Source of the DNA: Bacteroidetes bacterium 37-13 | GTDB lineage: Bacteria; Bacteroidota; Bacteroidia; Chitinophagales; LD1 | Length of the DNA: 64,000 nucleotides | Direction: 5' to 3' | Assembly (NCBI GenBank): GCA_001897535.1 | Contig: MKTC01000029.1 | Span: 1-64,000 of the forward strand | Part shown: in pieces, positions 16,305 through 25,636 of the stretch | How positions within the stretch are numbered: position 1 is the first letter of the stretch | Layout of the letters: each line of letters opens with the position of its first letter | Translations under genes and position numbers: made by a program | The notes under the pieces: generated by a model | Database searches by the model: none | What the model saw: only the letters and a program-made list of their open reading frames with translations | Told to the model about the DNA's origin: nothing

Positions 16305-16397
16305 TGTTTAAACGAAATAGATTTAAGCATAGATATGGATTTATGTCTTAACCCGATATTGGGCATCAATAGTATTTTTAACTTAATGGAGTAAATT

Positions 16398-17051
16398 ATG
16401 GTAATTGTAGGCTTAGGAGGGCAAACCAAAGATGCATTAACGGATTTAGTAGTATCTTATTCTGAAAGTGATTTGTGGTTTTATACTGATTTTGAAAATG
16501 ATTCTTCATTGGAATTTTTCAAAGACCATAACTTAAATGTTTTAGTTGGAAAGGGAAAATTGAAAGCGCATTTTTCAAAAGGTAACAATGATTTTATAGC
16601 CTTTATTGGAAACAATATTGCAAGAGAAAAAGTAGTTCAAGACCTAAAAAAAATAGGCGGAAATCCAACTTGTTTTATTAGCCAAAGTGCTCATCTTAAT
16701 TTAAATTATTTAGCGTTGAACGTTACCAACACAATAGTGATGGATAATACCCATTTAAGCGCAAATGTGCAGATTGGCGAAGGTTCAGTAATTTATACTA
16801 AAACAAGTATTGCACATGATTCGGTTATTGGCAAATATGTATTTGTAAGCGCCTATTGTGCCATCAGTGATTCGGTAATTGAAGATTATACTTTTATTGG
16901 ATTAAATTCAATGATTGGACCTAAAGTGCATATTGGTAAACATTGTGTAATTGGTGCAAACTCTTATGTGAAGGAAAATGTAAAAGATGGTGCAATTGTG
17001 GCAGGAAGTCCTGCAAAAATTATTGGATATAAAGATGGGTTTGGCGAGTAA
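16398..17051 (+). CDS. NeuD-like sugar O-acyltransferase (hexapeptide repeat)
   Basis: 217 residues. The N-terminal part (about 1-90) starts 'MVIVGLGGQTKDAL', a Rossmann-like nucleotide or sugar binding lobe seen in NeuD/PglD-type acyltransferases. The C-terminal part (about 100-210) is a left-handed beta-helix of hexapeptide repeats ('VQIGEGSVIYTKTSIAHDSVIG', 'VHIGKHCVIGANSYV', ending 'GAIVAGSPAKII'). Members of this family move acetyl or acyl groups from CoA to sugars of surface glycans. The usual catalytic His is probably in the 'TSIAHDSVIG' turn. Its stop overlaps the next gene's ATG, so the two are translationally coupled. The acceptor is unknown. Confidence 0.82.
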   Translation: MVIVGLGGQTKDALTDLVVSYSESDLWFYTDFENDSSLEFFKDHNLNVLVGKGKLKAHFSKGNNDFIAFIGNNIAREKVVQDLKKIGGNPTCFISQSAHLNLNYLALNVTNTIVMDNTHLSANVQIGEGSVIYTKTSIAHDSVIGKYVFVSAYCAISDSVIEDYTFIGLNSMIGPKVHIGKHCVIGANSYVKENVKDGAIVAGSPAKIIGYKDGFGE

Positions 17052-17797
17052 TGGAAACGCAGAGAAATGATAACTCAGGATTGGCATACAGATTCAAAGC
17101 TAAATCGGGCAAATTGCTGATTGGATTTATTGAATATTTTATTTCAAGAAATTGTGAAAATATTCCGGTTTTAAAAAGCGAAGACTTTGAATTTACAAAG
17201 TTGTTTGAACAGAATTACGATGCGGTTCGAAATGAGTTTGAAAATTTTAAAGGCGTTCGACCTGATATAAACTCAATTTCGCATGAGCAGCGCGACTTTG
17301 TAGAATTTAATAAATGGAAATTTTTGCCGCTTTATATTTATGGAAATGCCATTGAAGAAAACTTAAATGCTTGTCCTAAAACAGCAGCCTTGCTTAAACA
17401 AATTCCAAACCTTACCACAGCATTTTTTTCGTCCATAGATTCGGGAACACATATTAAACCACATCGCGGGGCGTACAAAGGCTATTTGCGTTTTCATTTT
17501 GGAGTTGATATTCCTGCAACCGATGATACTTGCACTATTAGAATTGAAGATAAACTATACCATTGGCGGAATGGAAAATCGCTAATTTTTGATGACACTT
17601 TTGTGCATGATGTTTGGAATGAAACAGGCAAAGAAAGAACGGTTTTGTATGTTGATTTTATACGTCCAATGCCTTCGTATTTAGTAGTAATTTCTAAAGC
17701 GCTTACAAAGTTGATTAGTAAATCGCCTTACATTCAAAACGCATTGCGAAATTTAAAAAATGGCAATAGCGAATTTATGCGTAAAGCATTAGGTTAA
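17051..17797 (+). CDS. Aspartyl/asparaginyl beta-hydroxylase-like 2OG oxygenase
   Basis: 248 residues. The double-stranded beta-helix core carries His138 ('IKPHRGAYKG'), His186 ('DDTFVHDVWN') and Arg196 ('KERTVLY'). This is the two-His iron site plus 2-oxoglutarate-binding Arg expected of the Asp_Arg_Hydrox family, in which the acidic ligand is absent. Spacing (48 then 10 residues) is close to that of mammalian AspH. In bacteria this family includes LpxO-type lipid hydroxylases as well as protein hydroxylases; location in a glycan/lipid locus makes a lipid or glycan target at least as likely as protein. It overlaps the upstream acyltransferase by one base and is paralogous to the gene at 41408. 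No signal peptide, so it is probably cytoplasmic. Confidence 0.85.
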   Translation: METQRNDNSGLAYRFKAKSGKLLIGFIEYFISRNCENIPVLKSEDFEFTKLFEQNYDAVRNEFENFKGVRPDINSISHEQRDFVEFNKWKFLPLYIYGNAIEENLNACPKTAALLKQIPNLTTAFFSSIDSGTHIKPHRGAYKGYLRFHFGVDIPATDDTCTIRIEDKLYHWRNGKSLIFDDTFVHDVWNETGKERTVLYVDFIRPMPSYLVVISKALTKLISKSPYIQNALRNLKNGNSEFMRKALG

Positions 17798-17953
17798 ACC
17801 CAGATTACACAATAGATTCTTTACTGCGATAAAATACTACTTTATATCTGCTTCAACTGCTCAAAAACCATAATTCATTATGCTTTTATCGCATTTTTGC
17901 AGCTATTTTGTATTATTTCATCTCGCTTAAATTTCTATTGCGCAATCTGGGTT
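17797..17953. repeat. 157-bp MITE-like element with 19-bp terminal inverted repeats
   Basis: The ends 17797-17815 and 17935-17953 are inverted repeats matching at 17 of 19 positions. An inner perfect 10-bp inverted repeat lies at 17825-17834 and 17884-17893. The interior is AT-rich and non-coding, and the left end starts in the stop codon of the hydroxylase gene. Size and symmetry fit a MITE or another mobile, structured repeat; a very large hairpin in the RNA is an alternative. No second copy was noticed in the window. Confidence 0.55.
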
Positions 17954-17996
17954 AAAAGTGGAAATCCTTTTTATATTTACTTTTAAAATTTGAAAT

Positions 17997-18905
17997 ATGA
18001 GCAATGTGAAAGAAATGGATGTGCAACAATCTTTGCACTATAAATTGCGAGAGCAAACACCTTATTTTTTAAATAAAGAACAACATGAGTTTTATGTAAG
18101 AAATGGTTGGGTGAAAATTGAAAATGTAATTGAGGAAAGTGAAATAAACGACTTTCTGAATACCTATAATCGAATTACGAAATTAGATGGATTTGAACTT
18201 ACAGAACAATTTCTGAATACTGGCTGCATGGTAAACCCCGAATTGCGTCAGCTCACTTCTGATGTTATCAATAGAAACGTGAAAACCATATTGCCGCGAT
18301 TGTTTGATATGGATAAGGTAGAAATGCACACCGGAGGTTCTTTTGTGATAAAACCAGTGTCTAAGGAGAGCGCATTAGAAATACATCAAGATAGTAGCTT
18401 TATAGATGAAGAAAAATATTATAGCCTTTTTATGTGGGTTCCATTTTGTGACGTAAATGAAGAGAATGGACACTTGTCGGTGTTGCCCGGCAGCCACCTT
18501 TGGGGAAGCACACAAAGAGGTTTTGGAGTGCCTTGGAATTTAGCTAAACATATTGGGTTGATGAAAAATTATATGCTACCGGTATATGCCAATAAAGGCG
18601 ATATAATACTTTTTGACCCGGCACTGGTTCATGCTTCTGCACCAAATTTAAGCAACGAAACAAGGCACGCAATTACCATTACGGTAGCACCTAAAAACCC
18701 TGAATTAATTTACTATTACAAAGACGATAAAATGCCGGCAGGCGATATTGAAAAATATTATGTGAGTGAAGATTTTTTTAAAACCTACGATTTTGCTTCA
18801 AAGCCTGATGAAACAGTTTGGCGTAAAGAGGTTGTGCCATACAAGTCGTTTGATTTATGTGAAGAAAAGATGCTTGCACTTATAGAAGCTAATCTGCCGG
18901 AGTAA
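17997..18905 (+). CDS. Phytanoyl-CoA dioxygenase (PhyH) family protein
   Basis: 302 residues. The iron triad is visible: His130 and Asp132 in 'EIHQDSSFIDEE', and His212 in 'ALVHASAPN', followed by Arg223 ('ETRHA'), which should hold 2-oxoglutarate. The central 'MWVPFCDVNEENGHLSVLPGSH' matches the family core. PhyH-type enzymes hydroxylate lipids, amino acids or sugars and act in the cytoplasm; no signal peptide is present. It is one of four PhyH genes within 25 kb that share this core block. It follows the 157-bp inverted-repeat element and precedes a membrane glycosyltransferase-like gene by 7 bases. Substrate unknown. Confidence 0.87.
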   Translation: MSNVKEMDVQQSLHYKLREQTPYFLNKEQHEFYVRNGWVKIENVIEESEINDFLNTYNRITKLDGFELTEQFLNTGCMVNPELRQLTSDVINRNVKTILPRLFDMDKVEMHTGGSFVIKPVSKESALEIHQDSSFIDEEKYYSLFMWVPFCDVNEENGHLSVLPGSHLWGSTQRGFGVPWNLAKHIGLMKNYMLPVYANKGDIILFDPALVHASAPNLSNETRHAITITVAPKNPELIYYYKDDKMPAGDIEKYYVSEDFFKTYDFASKPDETVWRKEVVPYKSFDLCEEKMLALIEANLPE

Positions 18906-18912
18906 GTTCATT

Positions 18913-20628
18913 ATGTCTTTTCTTAATTGGGCAACTTCAAGTTATTTAACCAAGTTTTCAAATGCTAAATTACGACTTCTTTCCCTTGTTGTAACACTAA
19001 CGTTATTTGCAATTTCATATCTTACTGTTGGTTGGTGGACAGATGCCTACCAGCACATGTACGATACTGGTATAAGCGGAGAGTTGACAAATTATGATTT
19101 GGCTGCTGCGCATAACCCATTTCCTGAATATATGCCGGGTGGAGCTTGGGTTTTTAACCGATTAGGAGCGCTTTATCCTATACGCTGGGTTGCATTTTTT
19201 TTAAATGGGGTTTTATTTATTTCAATTTGGGTAATTTACTATAATACACTTAAGCATGTTAAGCAATATCCGTTGCTTTCAGTTATACTTATATTGCTCT
19301 TTTTAAGTATTCTTTTTGTGGAGTCGGTGTTGCTTTACCACATGGTGCGTATTACCATGTTTGCCGGTATTGCTGCACTTTCATATTTTTTAGTTCATGA
19401 TGAAAAACGTTGGCTATCACTAAGGGCCGTGCCTTATTTTTTGCTTTTTGTAGTTGCGCTTTGGATACGTTGTAATGTCCATTTGTTTTTGCTTACATTT
19501 TTAACCGGTGCATTTTTACTGCATAGAAAATCAATTAAACCATTAGTAGTTTTTTGGTTGGCATTTACGCTGTTTTTTCTCTTTTACTGCAAAGTTGTGT
19601 TTTGGACAGATTATTCCAATGACCTGAATGCATTCTTTCTTTACAACACAGAATTTAAGTTGCAGCATACGGGAGATTTTGAGAAAAAATTACACATAGA
19701 AAATGCTCTTGACTCAGTTAAGTACGAAGCTATTGCCAATGAAATTTTTGCAGATGAGGAGAATTTACCACCTTCATTTTATTACAAAATTGGGATATTA
19801 GATCATATCAATAAATTTAGTTTAACCCAAGCGATATACGCATATTATATCTTCAAGCGTACTGTTTTAGAAAACTTACATTTTGTTGCAATGGACTTGG
19901 TGTTAATTCTATTCTACTTAGTTTTTGGAGGTGCAAAAACCCGTCATTTCCGTATCAATACATTTTTATTATTCCTGTTTTTTTATGGGATAGTTGCAGC
20001 GTTGAGTTTTATTAAAATGGAGAATAGATTTTTAGTTCCGTTTCAGGTTTTCTTTTTGCTAACCATTTTAATAATGCACCGGCCGGCTGTTTTTAGTGAA
20101 AAGAAATATATTCCACTGCTTGCTATTTTTGTACTTGTTTCAGCTATTCTTAGCTTTCATTTTATCAGCCAAAAAGTATTATTTGCAAAGTCGTTTACAA
20201 GCAGTACAAAAAAGGCTTATGAATGGCTGCACAAAAACTATCCTGATGCAACTGTGGTGATAAACGATAGGTTTATTACCTACAACCGACCCTATGAAAC
20301 TTTTTATCAGCAGAAAGAATTTAAGCACTTTTATATCTTCAACTATTACGCGCTACATTTGAGTCCATCTTCAAAAAAATATTATGAAAAGATGTGTTCT
20401 TGCAGTGTAAAAAATCATGTTGGATTCTATGACTTTTTACTTTCAGAAAATAAAACCGTTTTAATATTAGATAGACCTAAGCGTGCGCAAGTATTGTCTA
20501 AATATTTGCGAATGGTTTACAGTCAAGAATATACATTCACTCCGGTATCATCTCAAAATGTAAACTTTAATTTAGCCGGATTTGGTGAAGATTTTGGACT
20601 GTTCACTTTAGGTAAGGAAAAAAAATGA
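18913..20628 (+). CDS. Polytopic membrane protein, GT-C glycosyltransferase-like
   Basis: 571 residues with roughly ten hydrophobic helices between residues 15 and 420, then a soluble C-terminal domain of about 140 residues ('NYPDATVVINDRFITYN...'). The first long loop contains acidic residues after helix 1 ('WWTDAYQHMYD'), as in GT-C enzymes that use lipid-linked sugars, but no diagnostic motif was recognised. The layout (many helices plus a periplasmic tail) and the surrounding glycan genes support a role in building a surface polymer. Start ATG lies 7 bases after the PhyH stop, indicating co-transcription. The family is not certain. Confidence 0.6.
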   Translation: MSFLNWATSSYLTKFSNAKLRLLSLVVTLTLFAISYLTVGWWTDAYQHMYDTGISGELTNYDLAAAHNPFPEYMPGGAWVFNRLGALYPIRWVAFFLNGVLFISIWVIYYNTLKHVKQYPLLSVILILLFLSILFVESVLLYHMVRITMFAGIAALSYFLVHDEKRWLSLRAVPYFLLFVVALWIRCNVHLFLLTFLTGAFLLHRKSIKPLVVFWLAFTLFFLFYCKVVFWTDYSNDLNAFFLYNTEFKLQHTGDFEKKLHIENALDSVKYEAIANEIFADEENLPPSFYYKIGILDHINKFSLTQAIYAYYIFKRTVLENLHFVAMDLVLILFYLVFGGAKTRHFRINTFLLFLFFYGIVAALSFIKMENRFLVPFQVFFLLTILIMHRPAVFSEKKYIPLLAIFVLVSAILSFHFISQKVLFAKSFTSSTKKAYEWLHKNYPDATVVINDRFITYNRPYETFYQQKEFKHFYIFNYYALHLSPSSKKYYEKMCSCSVKNHVGFYDFLLSENKTVLILDRPKRAQVLSKYLRMVYSQEYTFTPVSSQNVNFNLAGFGEDFGLFTLGKEKK

Positions 20629-20647
20629 TTGTTTGTTATAGCGTAGC

Positions 20648-21644
20648 ATGAGAAAAAAGTATTGGTTATTGGTTTGCTGGTTCTTGTTTGCAGCTATTTA
20701 ATAGTTGAAGTTATACTTAGATTTGGAACAGCATGCTCTGGAAAATATGATATAAAGAGAATAATGCCAGCGGATTATATAGATACAGATAGCTCTACGG
20801 GACTGTTTAATATACATCAAGGGCAATATTTTATTGAACACAAAAGTGGTTTTCACTTTACTGCAACACATGGTTTAAATGGAAGGAGTTTTTTTAATAG
20901 CAACGATAGTAAAAGAAGCATTTACATTTATGGAGATTCACATTTGTATGGATATGGATTAAATGATAGTGCAACTATGTGCTATATGGTTGCAAAAAAG
21001 TATAAACAAATGAATTTTATAAATAAATCTATACCAGGACAGCACATGGGAATGAATTATATAAAATTTATATAAGATAGTAGCTCCTTTAATAATAAAA
21101 CTGATTTAATACTTTTTCAATTCGCTTCTTTTGACAAGCAAAGGTTAATATTGACTCCTTTAATGGTTCATGCATATCAAAGTTTATCTGATAAAAGAGT
21201 ATGGATAAGCTACTGTGATACATCAAATGGAAGCATCGAGTTCAAAAAAAACAAGCTAAAAATTGGAGTTTGTTGAGTTGCTTTTTATCCACAAGTTATT
21301 TCTATGAATTGTATAATGCATATACCGAAAGTGAAAACCAGAAGGGTAAGGCTAAAGTAGTAGCACAGATGCTGATGAGAAAACTTTTTGATGAGGTAAA
21401 GAAGCAAAATCTAAATATGATAATAGTAGGCCATAAAGTAAATACTGAAGATTCTCTTTGGTTAAATAATCAGATTGAGCAATATCCTTCAATTAGTTAT
21501 TTAGATATAACAGTTCGAGATTCTGACCCAAAATATACTTTAGAACCTTTTGATAACCATCCTTCGTATCTCGCCAATGAAATTTTTGCAGAAAAAATTG
21601 GAAAGGTAATAGAGTATTATGATAATACAGGGAAAGTTAAGTAG
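20648..21644 (+). pseudogene. Decayed SGNH/GDSL-type hydrolase gene
   Basis: Joining three frames gives a protein of about 330 residues. It has an N-terminal membrane anchor ('LVIGLLVLVCSYLIVEVIL'), a 'IYIYGDSHLYGYGLND' block with the nucleophile Ser of GDS, and a C-terminal 'FDNHPSYLANEIFAEKIG' block with the Asp and His of the DxxHxS-type site. Three lesions break it. A run of six A at 20653-20658 is one A short of putting the ATG at 20648 in frame. A TAA stands in frame at 21073-21075. A run of eight A at 21244-21251 again lacks one A. The two open pieces (20662-21075 and 21270-21644) and the bridge between them are otherwise coherent. SGNH proteins of this kind often act as glycan O-acyl esterases or transferases. 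The nonsense codon cannot be fixed by a homopolymer miscall. Confidence 0.78.
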
Positions 21645-21743
21645 AATTTTATTCTTCGAACTGTTTTGCGGTATAAAATTATTCAGCATAGTCAATACTC
21701 TATTTCATTTTAGCGCTAATAGTAAGTAAGGCTCAATTAGTTT

Positions 21744-22571
21744 TTACTTTATGAAATGGGATATTAAATCTTCTTGTGAATTTATATAGGTTTGATGTGG
21801 TATTGTTATTTTCTTAATAAAAGTACCATTTGGCTTATTATTTAAAGATTGTCCGTCTTCAAAATCAAATACAAAGTTGTCAGGCATTATATATTCTTCG
21901 GCTTCGGTTTCATTTATTCGGAAATATGTTTTTAATGTTGCCTTGCTACTATTGAATCCGCAAACCACGGCTATCCTATTACTATTACTTCTATTTGCTG
22001 AAGAATAATGGATAATGCTATGCTGAAAAATTAGAGCTTCACCTTTTTTTATGTTTAATGGAACACAATATGGCTTTAGAATTTCTTCTTTTTCAAAAAA
22101 AAGTTCGTGAATAGTTTGTGCCCTGAAAGTATTAATTTGCTTATAGTGTGATTTGGGAATAAGGTATAGTGTTCCGTTTTTTTCGTTTGTATCATGGAGG
22201 GGCATCCATATATTTCCAGAGTAAAAATTTTCTTCATCAACAAAAGTCCAATCTTGATGCAGCTTAAATTCTGTATCATTTCCAACCGGCTTTATTAAAA
22301 AAGCGGCATTCCAAAGTTTTATATTGCTTAAATTATCATTTATACTTGGCGCAATTGTTGCTAAAATCTCATTAGAAATAGAAAATCGTTCTGTTTTTTG
22401 AGGTATAAAATTTGTAGAGGTAAAGTGTTTTAATTCCTTGTTTAGAAAATACTTGTTGTAAGTATTTAAAAGTGACTCAATTTGCTCGTCATTCAGTAAA
22501 TTAATTTTTGCAAAGCCGAAAGTGTCAAAGTGCTTTTGTGTTTCGTTACAAGTAAAAATCGGTTCTATCAT
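21744..22571 (-). CDS. Phytanoyl-CoA dioxygenase (PhyH) family protein
   Basis: 275 residues from the ATG at 22571 ('MIEPIFTCNE'). A longer start at 22616 would overlap the ABC gene by 22 bases and add an atypical hydrophobic tail, so the shorter form is preferred. His105 and Asp107 lie in 'KLHQDWTFVDEE', His188 in 'IIHYSSANRS' and Arg199 nearby, giving a complete iron/2OG site. The 'IWMPLHDTNEKNGTLYLIPKSH' core closely resembles the PhyH encoded at 23739-24587 on the other side of the ABC gene. It is the last gene of a minus-strand unit GT2, flippase-like, PhyH, ABC ATPase, PhyH. Substrate unknown. Confidence 0.85.
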   Translation of the reverse strand: MIEPIFTCNETQKHFDTFGFAKINLLNDEQIESLLNTYNKYFLNKELKHFTSTNFIPQKTERFSISNEILATIAPSINDNLSNIKLWNAAFLIKPVGNDTEFKLHQDWTFVDEENFYSGNIWMPLHDTNEKNGTLYLIPKSHYKQINTFRAQTIHELFFEKEEILKPYCVPLNIKKGEALIFQHSIIHYSSANRSNSNRIAVVCGFNSSKATLKTYFRINETEAEEYIMPDNFVFDFEDGQSLNNKPNGTFIKKITIPHQTYINSQEDLISHFIK

Positions 22572-22594
22572 TGTTGTTAAAATAAAGGTGTAAG

Positions 22595-23737
22595 TTATTT
22601 TGATAGTATATGCCATTCAAGATTAGGCCTAATGGGATAGTAAGTTACAAAAATATCAAGATTATCGTTTTTAATATTGTTAGGTACTACTTTGAATGAG
22701 GCAAGTTTTTCAAAACTACATAAAATTGTTTTAGGATTTCCCCACATAATTGATATAAAATAGCTACCATAGTTTAGTATATTTGAGGGAATAGATACTA
22801 AATACTGAGTTATTCCTAATTTTTGCGAAGTGTTTAAAAGGTTCTGATTCTCGAAAATTGGGCTGGCAACAAGTACTTTTGAAAGTGCAGTTTCAATAAA
22901 AATAGTAGGATAAGCAGCTTCCGTTGTATTTAAAATTTCAGCAGACAATGCAATTTTAATTTCTTCTTCACGAAAGTATGTTGGCTCATATCCCTTTCCT
23001 GAAAAATCTAATGAAATAAAGTTGATAGTATCTTGTTGTGATTGAGTGTTTTTTATTGTATTTCCTATAATGTATTTTTTTACCGCCTCCTCTACACTAC
23101 CCAAAAACTCTACTTCTCCTTTATTAAGCACCAAACATTTATTACAATATTCTGCAATTTCGCTTAGTTGGTGGCTGGCAAGAATTAACCCCGATAATTT
23201 ATTGAAATGTTCTTTTAAAAACACTTCTGCTTTCTTTTGAAAGCGCATATCTCCGGCAGAAAAAACTTCATCTAATAAAAGTATTTCAGGCTTTAATATT
23301 TTAAAAATTGAAAACGATAAGCGGAGCAGCATCCCTGAACTATAGCTTTTTACTGGAAGTTCAAAAAAAGTACCCAATTCAGAAAAATCCAAAATTTCAT
23401 TAATGTTCGGAAGTATTTCTGAACTTTTAAACCCATTTAGCTTTAAATGAAAAACAGCATTTTCTCGTCCGGTTAAATCCGGCTGCAAAAGCGAATCGAA
23501 ACCCGATAAATTTTGCACTTGACGATACAACTCAACTTTGCCGGAGCTGGGCTTCACAATGCCTGAGAGTATTTTTAGCAGTGTACTTTTTCCCGAACCG
23601 TTTAGTCCTACTAAACCAAGGCGGTCGCCTTCATTTAATTGAAAGCTAACATTGCTTAATGCCTTTATTTCACCCACTGAATTTTGATTGGAGAAATAGG
23701 TTTTACTTAAATTTTGGCAATTGATTAGAACGCTCAC
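22595..23737 (-). CDS. Wzt-type polysaccharide ABC transporter ATP-binding protein
   Basis: 380 residues from the GTG at 23737 ('MSVLINCQNLSKTYF'), directly after the upstream PhyH stop. An ATG at 23776 would overlap that gene by 38 bases. The nucleotide-binding domain has Walker A 'GLNGSGKST' (about residue 45), signature 'SYSSGMLLRLSFSI', Walker B 'EILLLDEVFSAGD' and a switch His in 'LASHQLSEIAEYC'. The extra C-terminal region (about 235-380) is beta-rich, as in Wzt proteins that recognise a capped glycan before export. O-antigen or teichoic-acid type export of the completed chain across the inner membrane is the family role. No Wzm-type permease gene lies next to it. Confidence 0.87.
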   Translation of the reverse strand: MSVLINCQNLSKTYFSNQNSVGEIKALSNVSFQLNEGDRLGLVGLNGSGKSTLLKILSGIVKPSSGKVELYRQVQNLSGFDSLLQPDLTGRENAVFHLKLNGFKSSEILPNINEILDFSELGTFFELPVKSYSSGMLLRLSFSIFKILKPEILLLDEVFSAGDMRFQKKAEVFLKEHFNKLSGLILASHQLSEIAEYCNKCLVLNKGEVEFLGSVEEAVKKYIIGNTIKNTQSQQDTINFISLDFSGKGYEPTYFREEEIKIALSAEILNTTEAAYPTIFIETALSKVLVASPIFENQNLLNTSQKLGITQYLVSIPSNILNYGSYFISIMWGNPKTILCSFEKLASFKVVPNNIKNDNLDIFVTYYPIRPNLEWHILSK

Positions 23738-23738
23738 G

Positions 23739-24587
23739 CTATGCAATTTGTTTTTGGTGAGATACTCTTTCCTCAAATTCTGCTTTACTTAAAGTTGGGA
23801 ATCCTCTCACATCTTTTCCAATAGGTTTTAAGCCTTCGGGCATTGCTCCGCGGTTGTGTGTGTATTCTTTAAAAAACGCAGTGCTTACACAATATTTATC
23901 AGGCAAAGTTTCGCCATCTTTTAGTAAATGAAAATAGATTGGCGCATCTTTTTGCACTAAGGATAAACCCAAGCAAACACGCTCTAAATTCAAATTGTTA
24001 TAGTGCGAACAATGCACAATTCCATGATAGAAAAAAACTGCTTCTCCGGCTTTCAAAGGAATATCAACTAAGTTTGGTTCAATTTCATTCAGTAGATGAG
24101 CGTACAATTCAGGTGTGTTTGCACCTCTTATACTATCCATAAAAAATTGACTTCCGGGTAAAAAACGCAGAGTGCCGTTTCGCTCATTTGTATCTTGAAT
24201 TGGCAGCCACATATTTAAGCTCCAATGAATTTTTTCATCAACAAAACTCCAATCTTGGTGCGGAGGAATGTGCCCTTTGTCGCCAGTAGGTTTTACTACA
24301 AACATGCCACCAAAAGGTTCGTAATTGGTAAATAGTTTATCAATTTTAGGAACACAATATTGCATGATAGCTTCTTCAACTTCTCTTACATATTCAGGAT
24401 TTGAACTAAAGTATGATTTGTAAAACGCATCAGGGGAAGCTGTATGCCATTTTTTATATAAAGATTTAAAGAAATCAATTTCTTCTTCGTTAAGAATTTG
24501 TGCTGTGCAATAGCCGTTTTTAATTAAAAAATTATTCTGCTTTTCATCTTCTAAAATACGATAATCCGGTGGTGTAATTGCTTTCAT
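23739..24587 (-). CDS. Phytanoyl-CoA dioxygenase (PhyH) family protein
   Basis: 282 residues. The iron site is complete: His110 and Asp112 in 'PPHQDWSFVDEK', His192 in 'GIVHCSHYN', with Arg203 for 2-oxoglutarate. The 'MWLPIQDTNERNGTLRFLPGSQ' core is shared with the PhyH at 21744-22571. It lies immediately before the Wzt-like ATPase gene (1-base gap to the chosen GTG), so the two are probably translationally coupled. Cytoplasmic by lack of a signal peptide. The link to a modification step before glycan export is an inference from gene order. Confidence 0.86.
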   Translation of the reverse strand: MKAITPPDYRILEDEKQNNFLIKNGYCTAQILNEEEIDFFKSLYKKWHTASPDAFYKSYFSSNPEYVREVEEAIMQYCVPKIDKLFTNYEPFGGMFVVKPTGDKGHIPPHQDWSFVDEKIHWSLNMWLPIQDTNERNGTLRFLPGSQFFMDSIRGANTPELYAHLLNEIEPNLVDIPLKAGEAVFFYHGIVHCSHYNNLNLERVCLGLSLVQKDAPIYFHLLKDGETLPDKYCVSTAFFKEYTHNRGAMPEGLKPIGKDVRGFPTLSKAEFEERVSHQKQIA

Positions 24588-24619
24588 TGCATTTTATTTT
24601 GCACTGCCAAAATAGGTAT

Positions 24620-25636
24620 TTATTCTGTATCGTTTCTATACACTTTTATATCTTTTGAAGTTGCCAATAACCAAAGCATAGCAACTATATCCGGTACAAT
24701 ACTAATAACATATTGCAGTATAGAGCAGAGTAAAATTTGCTGATAAATTGCATCGCTAATATTTAGTGAAATTTCGTTTGCGCGATATTGCAAAGCGAGA
24801 ACAATAGCCATATTTAAAGTGCCCAAAGATGCAGGCGCAGAAGGAATTAAGTAAGCAAATACGGCAAATACTGTCATATATACTGCAACCGTCCAAGTGG
24901 TTAATGATTCAGGTAAATTGGAAGAAAGTAGAATGAAGCGATTGGAAAAAATAGTACTTGACCAAAAAAGTATGGTGAATAGAATTATTAAGCTAATGGA
25001 GGAGAATGTAAGTACTTTAAAATTTTCTTTTAGTTGTAGAAAATGCTGAGTTATTTTTCTTCTTAAACTTTCAAATTGTCTTTTAAAGAATAACAATAGA
25101 AGTATAATGCTTATCAATAAAACAAGTGCCAGTAGTATAAGTTTGAACGAGGCAATGAAGTTTATGAATTGATGAATATGTAATAGTAATTTCCCCTTTA
25201 ATCCATAAACTAATGCTAAAACAAATAATATAGAAATGTCGAATGTTCTATCTGCCACACAAGTAGAAAAAACATATACTTTATTAAGTGATAGGGTTTT
25301 GGATAAATGTAGCGGTTTCGCAATTTCCCCTGCTTTAAATGGTAAAAAAGTATTTAAAACATGACCAATAATTACTGAGTTGAAAAATACATTGAAGCGT
25401 TTGCTATAAGAGATATTTAGGTTAAAAAAGTAGCTCCATTTTATAGCTTGAAAGGCAAAGCCAACAAGCCCCAGAAATGCTGCGAGTAAAAGTGTGTGTG
25501 AGTTTTCGCGTAGCGAATAGTTTTTGAGTACAGAGAAATCTATGCCGGTATATAAAAATTGAAGTAAGAAAAAGCTTACGGAAACTCCTGCCAGAACACG
25601 CCAAAGCCACGAATAATTAGAAAATTGCTTTAACAT
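24620..25636 (-). CDS. LPG synthase TM-like (UPF0104) membrane protein, putative flippase
   Basis: 338 residues with about eight helices. Family blocks are visible: 'LPFKAGEIAKPLHLSKTL' after the third helix, 'CVADRTFDISILF', and 'LIPSAPASLGTLNMAIVLALQYR' near the end. This is the lysylphosphatidylglycerol-synthase membrane module without the synthetase domain; such stand-alone proteins are usually found with glycosyltransferases and are proposed to move lipids or lipid-linked sugars. It overlaps the end of the GT2 gene by 20 bases. The transported lipid is unknown. Confidence 0.82.
   Translation of the reverse strand: MLKQFSNYSWLWRVLAGVSVSFFLLQFLYTGIDFSVLKNYSLRENSHTLLLAAFLGLVGFAFQAIKWSYFFNLNISYSKRFNVFFNSVIIGHVLNTFLPFKAGEIAKPLHLSKTLSLNKVYVFSTCVADRTFDISILFVLALVYGLKGKLLLHIHQFINFIASFKLILLALVLLISIILLLLFFKRQFESLRRKITQHFLQLKENFKVLTFSSISLIILFTILFWSSTIFSNRFILLSSNLPESLTTWTVAVYMTVFAVFAYLIPSAPASLGTLNMAIVLALQYRANEISLNISDAIYQQILLCSILQYVISIVPDIVAMLWLLATSKDIKVYRNDTE

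Noticed and set aside
17824-17893. Inner inverted repeat as a simple terminator
   Set aside because: The loop of about 50 bases is too long and no clean T run follows; better explained as part of the 157-bp element.
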